A stretch of DNA of 64,000 bases from DASZTV01 sp036268405 (GTDB lineage: Bacteria; Actinomycetota; Actinomycetes; JAFAQI01). This document shows positions 25,004 to 33,132 of this stretch, piece after piece. The stretch spans positions 24,260-88,259 of the forward strand of contig DATAUF010000121.1 in NCBI GenBank assembly GCA_036268405.1. The letters are read 5' to 3'. The notes below the pieces were generated by a model that saw only the letters and a list, made by a program, of their open reading frames with translations, was not told where the DNA came from and did no database searches. Position 1 is the stretch's first letter. Each line of letters begins with the position of its first letter. The position numbers and the translations under genes are program-made.

Positions 25004-25674
25004 TGAGCATCAACCGCACAGTCGCGGCCGTGATCGGCGTCGCTCTGCTGGGAGCGGTGTCCGCGGGCTGCAGCAGCAGCGGAAGCAACGGGGCCGCGGC
25101 ACCGACGATCTCGCCTTCGGCCACCGGCAGCAGCCAGGTCACGCCCGCCTCCGGTCTGCCCACCCCGCTCGCCGGCTCGACCCTGACCGCGGCCGATGTG
25201 GCCGACCCAGGCCTGCCGTCGAAGATCGGGCCGGGCAAGCTGTCGAACGCGACGATCAAGAAGCTCGTCCAGTACTTCGAGGACAACGTCGCCAAGGCGT
25301 ACGCCGACGGAGATGCCAACGCGCTCGAGCACTACCTGGCGGGTCCGATGCTCTCCGGCAACCGCGCCACGATCACGTTGCTGGCCAAGCAGGACAAGCT
25401 CAACATCTTCCGGATCCGGGTGCAGAAGATCACGGCGGAGACGAACGAGGCCGAGCACGTCATCATCGACATGACCGGCGACATGGTCTTGAACTACTTC
25501 ATCGACAGCAAGACCCACAAGATCCTCGAAAACGGTCTTCCCGGCCCCAGCCAGGTGCAGTTCGCGATCTTCCTCGACCGCAACCCCAAGACCAACACGT
25601 GGTACTGGACGGGGGAGCAGTCCGAGACCACTGGCGGTGCGACGAGCGGCACGACCGTGGAGCAGGCGCCGTGA
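25003..25674 (+). CDS. Lipoprotein with a possible NTF2-like domain
   Basis: A 223-residue predicted lipoprotein (signal GVALLGAVSAGC, lipid Cys near 24). After a Ser/Pro-rich linker, the region from about residue 85 (IKKLVQYFEDNVAKAYADGD, then ALEHYLAGPML) and the later beta strands (HVIIDMTGDMVLNYFID, FAIFLDRNPKTNTWYWTGE) look like an NTF2/SnoaL-type cone fold. That is a fold guess from helix-strand order, not from a recognised motif. Coupled on both sides by 1-4 nt overlaps. It may help assemble or stabilise the secreted complex. Confidence 0.75.
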   Translation: MSINRTVAAVIGVALLGAVSAGCSSSGSNGAAAPTISPSATGSSQVTPASGLPTPLAGSTLTAADVADPGLPSKIGPGKLSNATIKKLVQYFEDNVAKAYADGDANALEHYLAGPMLSGNRATITLLAKQDKLNIFRIRVQKITAETNEAEHVIIDMTGDMVLNYFIDSKTHKILENGLPGPSQVQFAIFLDRNPKTNTWYWTGEQSETTGGATSGTTVEQAP

Positions 25675-26627
25675 TCTCGCATGCACCGCTAGCGGCCGCG
25701 ACAGCGCTCGCCGGCTGTCTGTTTGCCGCTGCTCCCGCGACGGCGGGGACCGCGGGTCCGCCCGGTGTGCTGCAGCTCACCGGAGTGCTCCACCTGTCCA
25801 AGGGCACGTGTGACGGCGACAAGCCCGGCGGCAGCTATCTGTCGGTGACGTTCGGCACCAAGGTCATCGGCAACCCTGCGTCGAGCTGCGAGCACGGCGC
25901 GGTCACGCTGCTTTCGCCTGGTCGACCGGGCCTGTCGACAGACGCGTTCACACCGCTGTCCGACGAGGCGTTCGACAGTCGAGGCAACCCGGTCGCCACG
26001 TCGTTGACGCAGCCGGTCCGGTTCGGATCCCACCTGCTCAGCCTGGTGAGCTCCGGGCAGGATCTGCAGGACGCGCCGACCGGCCGGGCGACGTTCGCGT
26101 TTCCGCATCTCTACGTCACCGGGACCAAGGTCCTCGCCGATGTCCGGTCGATTCAGGCGCTCTACGACGGCGCGGCCGGGACGACGTGCGCATCCGGCGC
26201 GGGGAGTGGCTGCTGGCTGATCGGAGCCGAGCGCGCGACGGGGACGTACGACGCGCAGACACATCGGGTGACGCTGTCCTGGTTCTCCGGGCAGTCCTTC
26301 GTCCAGGAGTCGGCCGGTACCGTCGTCCACCTGTCGGGAGTGTTCGTCGGAGCCAAGCCCAAGCCGCTCAAGCGGGGCACGGCCGTCGACCTCGGCACCT
26401 CCAGCTTCGCCGCGGGACCCGCGCCCAGGTCGAACGCTCGCACGATGGCTGCTCGTCACCGGCGCGGCAGTACTCGAACCGGCGCCCAGCAGGCGACGGC
26501 ATCCGCCCGCGCGGCAACCACCGCCGCGTCCTCCGGCAACCGTCGGCTCGCGGCGATCCTCGCCGCCGCCATGCTTCTCGTGCTCGCGGCGTCGCATGGC
26601 GCCGCTCTTCGTAAGGGACGCTCGTGA
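25671..26627 (+). CDS. Secreted, C-terminally anchored member A of a four-copy domain family
   Basis: A 318-residue protein. It has a signal peptide (AAATALAGCLFAAAPATA), one copy of an unrecognised beta-rich domain (about residues 30-225) and a long Ala/Thr/Arg linker ending in a transmembrane helix (LAAILAAAMLLVLAASHGAAL) with a basic tail. The domain begins LTGVLHLSKGTC, continues GAVTLLSPG, DEAFDSRGNP, and ends ATGTYDAQTHRVTLSW, VVHLSGVFVG. The same landmarks occur in the genes at 26624, 27964 and 29658. GTG at 25671 overlaps the previous stop. Function unknown; the family is confined here to the SBP56/copper locus. Confidence 0.8.
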   Translation: MISHAPLAAATALAGCLFAAAPATAGTAGPPGVLQLTGVLHLSKGTCDGDKPGGSYLSVTFGTKVIGNPASSCEHGAVTLLSPGRPGLSTDAFTPLSDEAFDSRGNPVATSLTQPVRFGSHLLSLVSSGQDLQDAPTGRATFAFPHLYVTGTKVLADVRSIQALYDGAAGTTCASGAGSGCWLIGAERATGTYDAQTHRVTLSWFSGQSFVQESAGTVVHLSGVFVGAKPKPLKRGTAVDLGTSSFAAGPAPRSNARTMAARHRRGSTRTGAQQATASARAATTAASSGNRRLAAILAAAMLLVLAASHGAALRKGRS

Positions 26628-27328
26628 CCTCGCAACGTCGGCTCGCCGGACTGGCCGTCACACTCGCCGTCGTTGTCGCCGGATGTAGCGGCGGGCACGG
26701 CTCGTCGAACGCGACGTCGACGAAGCTGACCGGGCTGTTCAAGATCACGCCGGGTGCCTGCGCGACGGCGAAGGGGAAGCCCACCGGCAGCTACCTCGTT
26801 GTCATCTCCGCCGCGGCCGGCAAGACCGTGGGAAACAAGCACGGCGGATGCGTGAACCCGGCATACACGTTGTTGCGTCCCGGGGCCGACGGCGGCCTCG
26901 TCACCGGTGAGTTCCAGGACGTCTCAGGTGCGGCGTTCGACAGCCACGGCAACGGCCGGGCCAACCGGATCGTGGTGCCGACCGCCTTCGGGTCGCGGCG
27001 CTTCGGGATCGCAACGAACACCCACGACCAACAGGGAGCCGCGAACGGTCAGCCCGCGTACCCGCGACCGGCGGCAATCGCGACCGGCTCGTCGCTACGC
27101 GTAGACCTCCGTTCACTCGTCATCACCTACGGCGGGCCTGCAAGCTCGACCTGCGAACAGGCATTCGGGGTCGGGTGCTGGGAGCTCGGCTCGGAGAACG
27201 CCACCGGGACCTATGACGCGACCAGTGCCCACTACCTCATCAACTGGTTCTCGGGGGAGTCCTTCACGGCGAAGGGTGACTCCATCGAGGTGCACCTCGA
27301 AGGCACATTCGTCCCGCAGTCCGGGTGA
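26624..27328 (+). CDS. Lipoprotein member B of the four-copy domain family
   Basis: A 234-residue predicted lipoprotein (TLAVVVAGC, lipid Cys near 20) consisting of the same domain as its upstream neighbour: LTGLFKITPGAC, AYTLLRPGADGGL, GAAFDSHGNG, YPRPAAIATGSSLRVDLRS, ATGTYDATSAHYLINW, EVHLEGTFVP. Two cysteine pairs (in GAC...GGC and STCEQ...GCW) could form disulfides. It overlaps both neighbours by 4 nt. The two adjacent copies A and B are most alike and probably arose by tandem duplication. Confidence 0.8.
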   Translation: MTSQRRLAGLAVTLAVVVAGCSGGHGSSNATSTKLTGLFKITPGACATAKGKPTGSYLVVISAAAGKTVGNKHGGCVNPAYTLLRPGADGGLVTGEFQDVSGAAFDSHGNGRANRIVVPTAFGSRRFGIATNTHDQQGAANGQPAYPRPAAIATGSSLRVDLRSLVITYGGPASSTCEQAFGVGCWELGSENATGTYDATSAHYLINWFSGESFTAKGDSIEVHLEGTFVPQSG

Positions 27329-27921
27329 GCAGCCGCGTCGTAAGTGCGCTGGCAGCCGGCATTTTTGTCGTGCTCTGCGCCGCGGTGCCCGTCGCGGCGT
27401 TCACGCATCAGGGCCGCGCCGACGTCCCCGCTGCGCGAGTCGCGCCGCTGTCGACCGCCGATCGCAAAGCGCTCCTCGCCGCGCAGAAGCTGATTGCTGA
27501 TCTGCCCGAGGCGCTCGCCGAGGTGCCACGCGCGGGCGCGGATGTCGCCGGCATCGGTCCGTCGGCCGCCCGCGCCACCCTCGGCGGCTCCGCCGAGCTT
27601 CGGCCGCTGGCCGAAGCGGTCGATGGACGCGTGCCCGCCGTGACGTTGCTCGAAGCGTCGTATCGAGCCCTGCTCGATGACCGCCCGCTGCCGGACCCGG
27701 TCGCGTTGTCGAGTGCACTCCAGACGTTGCAGATCGTCGAAGGCGACGTGCTCCCGGCGGTGCGCGTCATTGCCTTGGAGCACGGTCGGCATGTGTCGGC
27801 GGGGGGAGCGCTCGACGCGGTCGAGCGCGACCCTGCGACATCAGCACTCGGCCGGCTGCTCGTCGACTGGCAGCAGGTCTACGGCGTCTTCGTGCTCGTC
27901 GAGCAGGCCGCTGCCCGCTGA
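27325..27921 (+). CDS. Exported helical protein of unknown function, last gene of the SBP56-like operon
   Basis: A 198-residue protein with an N-terminal hydrophobic segment (VVSALAAGIFVVLCAAVPVA) and an otherwise helical, Ala/Leu/Val-rich sequence without cysteines after the signal. I recognise no family. The GTG overlaps the stop of member B (GTGA). It is the last of seven genes linked without a gap from 19165. The next gene is convergent after 42 nt (27922-27963), where I see no clear terminator. Confidence 0.75.
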   Translation: MSSRVVSALAAGIFVVLCAAVPVAAFTHQGRADVPAARVAPLSTADRKALLAAQKLIADLPEALAEVPRAGADVAGIGPSAARATLGGSAELRPLAEAVDGRVPAVTLLEASYRALLDDRPLPDPVALSSALQTLQIVEGDVLPAVRVIALEHGRHVSAGGALDAVERDPATSALGRLLVDWQQVYGVFVLVEQAAAR

Positions 27922-27963
27922 GCTCGCTCCGCCCGTCGCCCAGCGTTCGGCCGGGCCGCCACC

Positions 27964-28671
27964 CTAGCCGGCCGGGGTGAAGTGACCCTGCAGGTGCCAG
28001 TAGCCGGAGAAGCCGTTGAACGGACCACCGACGATCTGGCTGGTCCACGTCAGGACGAACTTCCCGGTCGTCGCGTCGTACGTCCCCGTCACCGGCGTGG
28101 TGTTGCCCGGCATCGATCCGCCTGGCTTGGGTGAGCCCTGGTTGAAGTACTGGTTGTTCCAGGACGCGCCCCACGACTCGATCTGACCCGACAGCTTGCC
28201 GTTCGAGTCGGTGATCGACGGAGCCGGGACGGTGCGCTTGCTCTGCGGATCGACCTTGTCGGTCTCGATCCCGAAGTTGATGGCGGTGAACGACTGCGGC
28301 ACCGTGATCAGATCCGCGAGTGAGTTGCCGTTGGCGTCGAACGCCTTGGCGGGGCTCGGCTGGAATGTCCCCGTGGTCAGCCCGCCGTCCTTGCCAGGAC
28401 GCTCGGCGGAGAACGACGGGTCCTTGCACGTCGAGTCCGGGTTGGTGAAGTACGGGCCCTTCGCGAGCGTGCCGTTCGCCTCGATCATTCGGAAGTAGGT
28501 GCCCGTCGGGCTTGCGGCCTTGCAGTTGCCGGCGGTGAAGTGGAACGTCCCGACTAGGGGCTTGCCACCACTGGCCGGCGTGCCGCTGCCTGAGGAGCCG
28601 CCACCGCAAGCTGCTGCTGCGAAAGCGAGCGCGGCGGCTGAGACTGCGAACCGTGCGGTGCGGGTGGTCAT
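27964..28671 (-). CDS. Lipoprotein member C of the four-copy domain family
   Basis: A 235-residue predicted lipoprotein (ALAFAAAACGGGS). Domain landmarks: LVGTFHFTAGNC, GTYFRMIEANG, FSAERPGKDGGL, AKAFDANGNS, VTGTYDATTGKFVLTW and HLQGHFTPAG. It shares with member D (29658) a longer block that A and B lack: WNNQYFNQGSPKPGG followed by VGGPFNGFSGYWHL. C and D are therefore a separate subgroup. Its ATG overlaps the stop of the duplicated membrane protein (ATGA), so it is the second gene of a two-gene minus-strand operon convergent with the main operon. Confidence 0.82.
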   Translation of the reverse strand: MTTRTARFAVSAAALAFAAAACGGGSSGSGTPASGGKPLVGTFHFTAGNCKAASPTGTYFRMIEANGTLAKGPYFTNPDSTCKDPSFSAERPGKDGGLTTGTFQPSPAKAFDANGNSLADLITVPQSFTAINFGIETDKVDPQSKRTVPAPSITDSNGKLSGQIESWGASWNNQYFNQGSPKPGGSMPGNTTPVTGTYDATTGKFVLTWTSQIVGGPFNGFSGYWHLQGHFTPAG

Positions 28672-29612
28672 GACTCTTCCTTCTTGTTGAAGACGGCGAT
28701 ACCGGCAACAAGCAGGCCGGGGATGACGAAGAACCACGGGAAGAGCTTGAACGACGGCAGCGCCGCAATCGCCTGGTAGCGCGGCTCGCTGTCGCTCATC
28801 GCCCCGATCATCGGCGTCATGTCGTTGAGGAGGTGGACCCACCGGGTGTCCAGAGTCGTGACGGCTGGGTAGTCCGTGGCGAGCTGCCGACCGGTCAAGC
28901 CTGTCGAGTGCAGCGCCGGAACGATGTCTTTGCGGATCGCGCCCTGGCCGACTGCCATCGTCGAGAAGAAGCCCTGGATCTGCTCCACCTTCTGCGTCGT
29001 CTCGATGTTGCTGAACGTCGACATCATCGTTGCGCCCTTGGGGGCGCGCGTGAACATCTGGAAGGCGACCGGCGCAAGGATCAGCCCGATGCCCAGCACC
29101 CCAAGCGCGATGCGCACCGGTGTCGCGGCCAGTCCGCCGAGCAGACCGAGGATGGCGAAGCCGGCGATCAGGAGGCCGGGAATCACGAAGAACCACGGGA
29201 AGAGCCGGAAGCTCGGCAGCGCGGCGACCGCCTGGTAGTCCCCGAGGCTGCCGTGCACCTTGTCCAAGAGGTCGGTCATCGTCGAGTCGATCTCAGGCCA
29301 CTGCCTCTGCAAGCCGCGGTAGGTCGAGAGGTCCTGGCGGGCCGAGTTCGGCCGCTTCGCCCGCAGCCGGGGAATCGCCTTGGTGTCGACCTCGTGGACG
29401 GCCTCGCGGATCTGGCCGATCTCCTGCTGGAACCCATCCAGGCGCTGGTCTGTCATGAACGGCTTGAAGTCCTGGAGCATGACTGCGCCCTTGGGGGCCC
29501 GCGTGAACATCTGGAATGCGACGGGTGCGGCGGCGAGACCGATGCCGATCACGGCGGCGATCACCAGCAGTACTCCCGTTCGGCCGCTCGGCCGGCCTGC
29601 GATCGATCCCAT
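28668..29612 (-). CDS. Membrane protein made of two tandem copies of one module
   Basis: A 314-residue protein with an internal duplication of about 152 residues. Each half has a transmembrane helix running into APVAFQMFTRAPKGA, an external helical stretch of about 100 residues, then YQAxAALPSF, xLFPWFFVIPGLL and a second transmembrane helix. The duplicated blocks are still nearly identical at the DNA level (29484-29530 against 29031-29077; 29164-29223 against 28706-28765). ATG at 29612 is chosen because the promoter and a CCATAATATGG palindrome lie there; a longer upstream reading would cross the divergent promoter. No family recognised; probably assembles with member C. Confidence 0.78.
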   Translation of the reverse strand: MGSIAGRPSGRTGVLLVIAAVIGIGLAAAPVAFQMFTRAPKGAVMLQDFKPFMTDQRLDGFQQEIGQIREAVHEVDTKAIPRLRAKRPNSARQDLSTYRGLQRQWPEIDSTMTDLLDKVHGSLGDYQAVAALPSFRLFPWFFVIPGLLIAGFAILGLLGGLAATPVRIALGVLGIGLILAPVAFQMFTRAPKGATMMSTFSNIETTQKVEQIQGFFSTMAVGQGAIRKDIVPALHSTGLTGRQLATDYPAVTTLDTRWVHLLNDMTPMIGAMSDSEPRYQAIAALPSFKLFPWFFVIPGLLVAGIAVFNKKEES

Positions 29613-29650
29613 AATATGGAGTAATATACCTGAGTAAGTGGGGTTAGACT
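29609..29650. promoter_or_regulatory. Divergent promoter region between the membrane-duplication gene and member D
   Basis: An A+T-rich 45-nt gap. CCATAATATGG (29609-29619) is a perfect palindrome covering the minus-strand start codon. TATATT on the minus strand, upstream of the 29612 gene, is a candidate -10. On the plus strand TAGACT (29645-29650) lies 7 nt before ATG 29658, giving a leaderless transcript. The word CCTGAGTAAG (29629-29638) resembles ACTGAGCAAG at 19129-19138 upstream of the SBP56-like gene. Confidence 0.5.
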
Positions 29651-29657
29651 GCACGGT

Positions 29658-30707
29658 ATGGCTCGGACAGGAGTGCGCGTGCCGATGAAGCATCGATCAT
29701 GGCCGGCGGTCGCGGCCGTTGCGATGTCGATCTTTGGCGTCGCCGCCGCGACCGCGGGCGCAAGTCCCGCGCTGGCGTCGAACCGGCTGACCGGGACGCT
29801 CTACCTCTCCCCGGGCGGCTGCTCCCACGGGTCGGTCTCCGGCACGTACATCCAGATGATCCTTCCCAGTGGCTCGACGTCGGGCCCGTACATGTCCAAC
29901 AGCGACTCCTCGTGCTCCAACCAGGCCTACACGCTGCTGTCCCCTGGCAGCGAGGGCGGGCTGCGCTTCGGCTCCTACCAGCCGCTGCCGTCGCCGGCGT
30001 TCGACTCGGCCGGCAACGCGACCGCACACGAGATCTCCGCTCCGGCGCAGTACGAAGGCACCGGCTTCGCGACCTCGACAAACCCGGTGGACCCGCAGAC
30101 TCACGCCAAGGTCCCGGCCCCGTCGCTGACGATTCACGGCAGCAAAGTGAGCGCCGACGTCCGCAGCTTCTCAGTGTCGTGGAACAAGCAGTACTTCAAC
30201 CAGGGCTCCCCGAAGCCCGACGGCAGTGACCCGGGGATCACGCGGCCCGCGACCGGCACCTACGACGCGGCCAGCGGCGCCATGACGTTGAACTGGACGA
30301 GCGAGGTCGTCGGCGGTCCCTTCGACAAGTTCACCGGCTCATGGCACCTCGTCGGCCGCTTCGTGCCGACCTCAGGCAGCACCTCGAGCGGTGGCGGACA
30401 CGCCGGAAGTGGTGGTGGCTCGTCGGGTGCCGCGGGCGTGGCGGCGACCGCGACGGCTGCTGCCACCGCGACCGCGAACGCCGGTGGAAAGCACGTATCT
30501 GCAGCGCCAACAACGAATGCCCGCGCCTCGTCCCAGCAAGCGGCAGCCACCGCGACCCAGGCAGCCGTATCGACCGTTGTCTCCAAGCACACGTGGCGCG
30601 TGTCGTGGTGGCTGATCGCGCTTGCGCTCGCGTTGGCGGTTGCGGGCTTCGGAGGCTTGGCGGCGCTAGGACGTGCGGGACCGACTGACTCGGTGCCGAA
30701 GTCATGA
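29658..30707 (+). CDS. Secreted, C-terminally anchored member D of the four-copy domain family
   Basis: A 349-residue protein. It has a signal peptide (AAVAMSIFGVAAATAGASPALA), one family domain (about residues 40-240: LTGTLYLSPGGC, AYTLLSPGSEGGL, SPAFDSAGNA, WNKQYFNQGSPKPDG, ATGTYDAASGAMTLNW, HLVGRFVPTSG), a Ser/Gly then Ala/Thr linker, and a C-terminal helix (WWLIALALALAVAGFGGLAAL). Overall layout equals member A, while the domain is closest to C. ATG 29658 fits the TAGACT-7 nt leaderless pattern; ATG at 29685 is the alternative. The stop overlaps the next start (ATGA). Confidence 0.8.
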   Translation: MARTGVRVPMKHRSWPAVAAVAMSIFGVAAATAGASPALASNRLTGTLYLSPGGCSHGSVSGTYIQMILPSGSTSGPYMSNSDSSCSNQAYTLLSPGSEGGLRFGSYQPLPSPAFDSAGNATAHEISAPAQYEGTGFATSTNPVDPQTHAKVPAPSLTIHGSKVSADVRSFSVSWNKQYFNQGSPKPDGSDPGITRPATGTYDAASGAMTLNWTSEVVGGPFDKFTGSWHLVGRFVPTSGSTSSGGGHAGSGGGSSGAAGVAATATAAATATANAGGKHVSAAPTTNARASSQQAAATATQAAVSTVVSKHTWRVSWWLIALALALAVAGFGGLAALGRAGPTDSVPKS

Positions 30708-31456
30708 AGATGCTTGGACTCTCGACTCGCGTCATGCGAGCCGGCCTGACGGCGCTGATCGTGCTCGACCTTCTTGCGGTTGCCGCCTTTGCCGTCCGTC
30801 GTACCACGGTGACGGTGCGGACGACTCGACCGGCGGCCAGCTCGAGCCCGACAGATGTCAGCGCGGCGCCGCCTAGCAGTGCCCCTTCGACGGTCGCGCC
30901 ATCGGCACCCGCGGTCGCTATCGCGGCGGGCGGCGGCAGCGGTTCGTCGGCCGTGCCGACCAGCGATGGCCACGGCACATCCACGGCGCCTGCCCCACCT
31001 CCCAAGAGCGGCATCCCGCCAGTCCGGATCGCCGCGATCGGAAAGTGCCCGGTCAAGATCTCGACGCCGGACCAGATCGGCGGCGTGCAGTCGCTGGTGG
31101 CGTTCGCCCCGGCGTTCGGCCCGTTCTCTGCGGAGGCCTTCGCGGCTGCATCGGCGTACCAGCCGGAGCTCGAGCTGCTCGGCCCGATCCTCGCGCAGTA
31201 CCCCAAGGCAGCACCGGTTCTCGACCCGCTGCTGGCTCCCGTGCTGGGGTTGTTCGCGCAGGGTTCGACCACGCTGTTCGGTGTGCTGGCGCCGTTCTAT
31301 GCGCCGCATCGGACCGAGGTGCTGTCGGCGGAGACACAGCTCGCCGCGGCGCTCGCGCCGTACTCCGCGAAGCTGGCAGGAACACCTATGGCCGGTTGTG
31401 TGGTTGAGCTAGAGGCAGCTCTGGTCGGCGACACCAAGAGCGACAAGAGCAAGTAG
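30704..31456 (+). CDS. Membrane-anchored protein with a Pro/Ser-rich stalk, unknown function
   Basis: A 250-residue protein. A single N-terminal transmembrane helix (AGLTALIVLDLLAVAAFAV) is followed by a low-complexity Ser/Pro/Ala/Gly stalk to about residue 105, then a helical extracytoplasmic domain with two cysteines (IGKCPVKIS and AGCVVELE). No family recognised. It is coupled to member D upstream by a 4-nt overlap and lies 13 nt before the DUF4395 start, so these three genes form one operon on the outer edge of the copper/sulfur locus. Confidence 0.75.
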   Translation: MKMLGLSTRVMRAGLTALIVLDLLAVAAFAVRRTTVTVRTTRPAASSSPTDVSAAPPSSAPSTVAPSAPAVAIAAGGGSGSSAVPTSDGHGTSTAPAPPPKSGIPPVRIAAIGKCPVKISTPDQIGGVQSLVAFAPAFGPFSAEAFAAASAYQPELELLGPILAQYPKAAPVLDPLLAPVLGLFAQGSTTLFGVLAPFYAPHRTEVLSAETQLAAALAPYSAKLAGTPMAGCVVELEAALVGDTKSDKSK

Positions 31457-31469
31457 GAGGATGACGGAC

Positions 31470-31994
31470 GTGGCCAAGGTGTTCGGTTTCCCCAACCCCG
31501 TCAACGAGAAGGCGGCCCGCACGGTCGCCGGCGTCGTGCTTGCAGTGACCGTTGTCACGCTCGTGCTGAGCGTCACGGCAGGACATGCCTGGCTGTGGAT
31601 CACCGCGGCGCTCGCCTACGGCTTCGTTGCCCGCGTGCTCACGGGGCCCACGCTCAGCCCGCTCGGCAGGTTCGCGATGACGGTGGTCGCGCCGCGACTC
31701 GGCGAACCGCGGCCCGTTGCCGGACCGCCGAAGCGGTTTGCTCAGGGAGTGGGCGCGGCGTTCACCCTGAGTGCGGTGGTCCTGCTCGCGCTCGGCCACC
31801 CGCTCGGCACCCAGATCCTGCTCGGCTTCATGGTCATCGCTGCGGGCCTCGAGTCGATCTTCGCCTACTGCCTGGGATGCAAGGCCTTCGCCGGCTTGAT
31901 GCGGTTCGGCCTGATTCCCGAGGAGGTCTGCGAGGCGTGCAACGACATCTCGCTGCGCGCCCCGATCCAGACGGCTGGGGCCCTGACCCGGTAG
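31470..31994 (+). CDS. DUF4395 membrane protein
   Basis: A 174-residue membrane protein with about four transmembrane helices and the family's cysteine-rich tail YCLGCKAFAGLMRFGLIP followed by CEACND (CxxC and CxxC). In actinobacteria DUF4395 genes often accompany thioredoxin- and sulfurtransferase-type genes, which suits this locus; the cysteines suggest thiol or metal chemistry. AGGAGG (31455-31460) abuts an ATG at 31461 with no spacing, but lies 9 nt before GTG at 31470, so GTG 31470 (reading AKVFGFPNPVNE) is preferred. The difference is three residues. Confidence 0.85.
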   Translation: MAKVFGFPNPVNEKAARTVAGVVLAVTVVTLVLSVTAGHAWLWITAALAYGFVARVLTGPTLSPLGRFAMTVVAPRLGEPRPVAGPPKRFAQGVGAAFTLSAVVLLALGHPLGTQILLGFMVIAAGLESIFAYCLGCKAFAGLMRFGLIPEEVCEACNDISLRAPIQTAGALTR

Positions 31995-32016
31995 CTGCTG
32001 AGGCACTATTGCGGGC

Positions 32017-33132
32017 ATGCGTACGCCGTTGTGTGACCGCCTTGGCATCGAGTTCCCGATCTTCGCGTTCAGCCATTGCCGCGACGTCGTCGCTGCGGTG
32101 ACCAATGCCGGCGGCATCGGAGTGCTCGGCGCCGTTGCGCACAGCCCGCAGGGTCTCGAGACCGACCTGGCGTGGATCGATGAGCAGGTCGGCGACAAGC
32201 CGTACGGTGTCGACCTGCTGCTACCGGTTACGTTCGCCCCGACCGGCAGTGCGCAGCCCCGACAGCTCGATGACCTGTTCCCCGCCGAGCAGGTCGACTT
32301 CGTCGAGGATGTGCTGACCCGTCACGGGGTGCCGGCGCTGCCGGAAGGCGTCGAGGCGCACCGAGCTTCGATGAGCGTCTCGCCGGAGGCCAACAACACC
32401 CTGCTCGACATCGCGCTGGACCACCCGATCCGCCTGCTGGCCAGCGCTCTTGGTCCGCCCTCGGCGGAGCTCATCGACCGCGCGCACGAACGCAACATCG
32501 TCGTTGCTGCGCTGGTCGGCGCCGCGTCGCACGCCCGCCGGCAGCAGGAGGCCGGCGTCGACCTGATCGTCGCGCAGGGCACCGAGGCCGGGGGTCATAC
32601 CGGCATGGTCTCGACGATGGTGCTCGTGCCCGAGGTCGTCCGTGCGGTGCACCCGTTGCCGGTGCTCGCGGCAGGGGGGATCGTGACCGGTGCGCAGGTC
32701 GCGGCTGCGATGGCGCTCGGCGCGCAAGGCGTGTGGTGCGGGTCGGTCTGGCTCACGACCGCCGAAGCCGAGACCGACCCGGTCGTCAAGCAGAAGATGC
32801 TGGCTGCCTCTGCCAGCGACACCGTCCGCTCTCGTTCGCTGACCGGAAAGCCCGCGCGGATGCTGCGTACCGCGTGGACCGACGAGTGGGAGGCACCGGA
32901 CGCGCCCGCGACGCTGCCGATGCCGTTGCAGACGATGCTGGTCGCGACCGCGCAGCAGCGGATCGCCCGCGACGCGAAGACCGCTGGCAGCGGAGCGGAG
33001 TCATTGGCGACGTACTTCGTCGGACAGGGCGTCGGCCTGATGGACAAGATCCGCCCGGCGCGCGAGATCGTCGAGGAGATGGTCTCGGGCTATCTCGAGG
33101 TCGCCGAACGCTTCGCGAGCCAGGTCCGCTAG
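32017..33132 (+). CDS. Nitronate monooxygenase (2-nitropropane dioxygenase family)
   Basis: A 371-residue FMN-dependent TIM-barrel enzyme. Motifs: the N-terminal TPLCDRLGIEFPIF, NAGGIGVLG (about residues 29-37), the FMN and catalytic region IVAQGTEAGGHTG (about 187-199) and VLAAGGIVTGAQVAAAMALGAQ. It oxidises alkyl nitronates or related carbanions with O2. ATG 32017 follows CACTAT by 7 nt, a possible leaderless start. Its stop codon is shared with that of the convergent gene: CTAG at 33129-33132 reads as TAG on both strands. Confidence 0.9.
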   Translation: MRTPLCDRLGIEFPIFAFSHCRDVVAAVTNAGGIGVLGAVAHSPQGLETDLAWIDEQVGDKPYGVDLLLPVTFAPTGSAQPRQLDDLFPAEQVDFVEDVLTRHGVPALPEGVEAHRASMSVSPEANNTLLDIALDHPIRLLASALGPPSAELIDRAHERNIVVAALVGAASHARRQQEAGVDLIVAQGTEAGGHTGMVSTMVLVPEVVRAVHPLPVLAAGGIVTGAQVAAAMALGAQGVWCGSVWLTTAEAETDPVVKQKMLAASASDTVRSRSLTGKPARMLRTAWTDEWEAPDAPATLPMPLQTMLVATAQQRIARDAKTAGSGAESLATYFVGQGVGLMDKIRPAREIVEEMVSGYLEVAERFASQVR

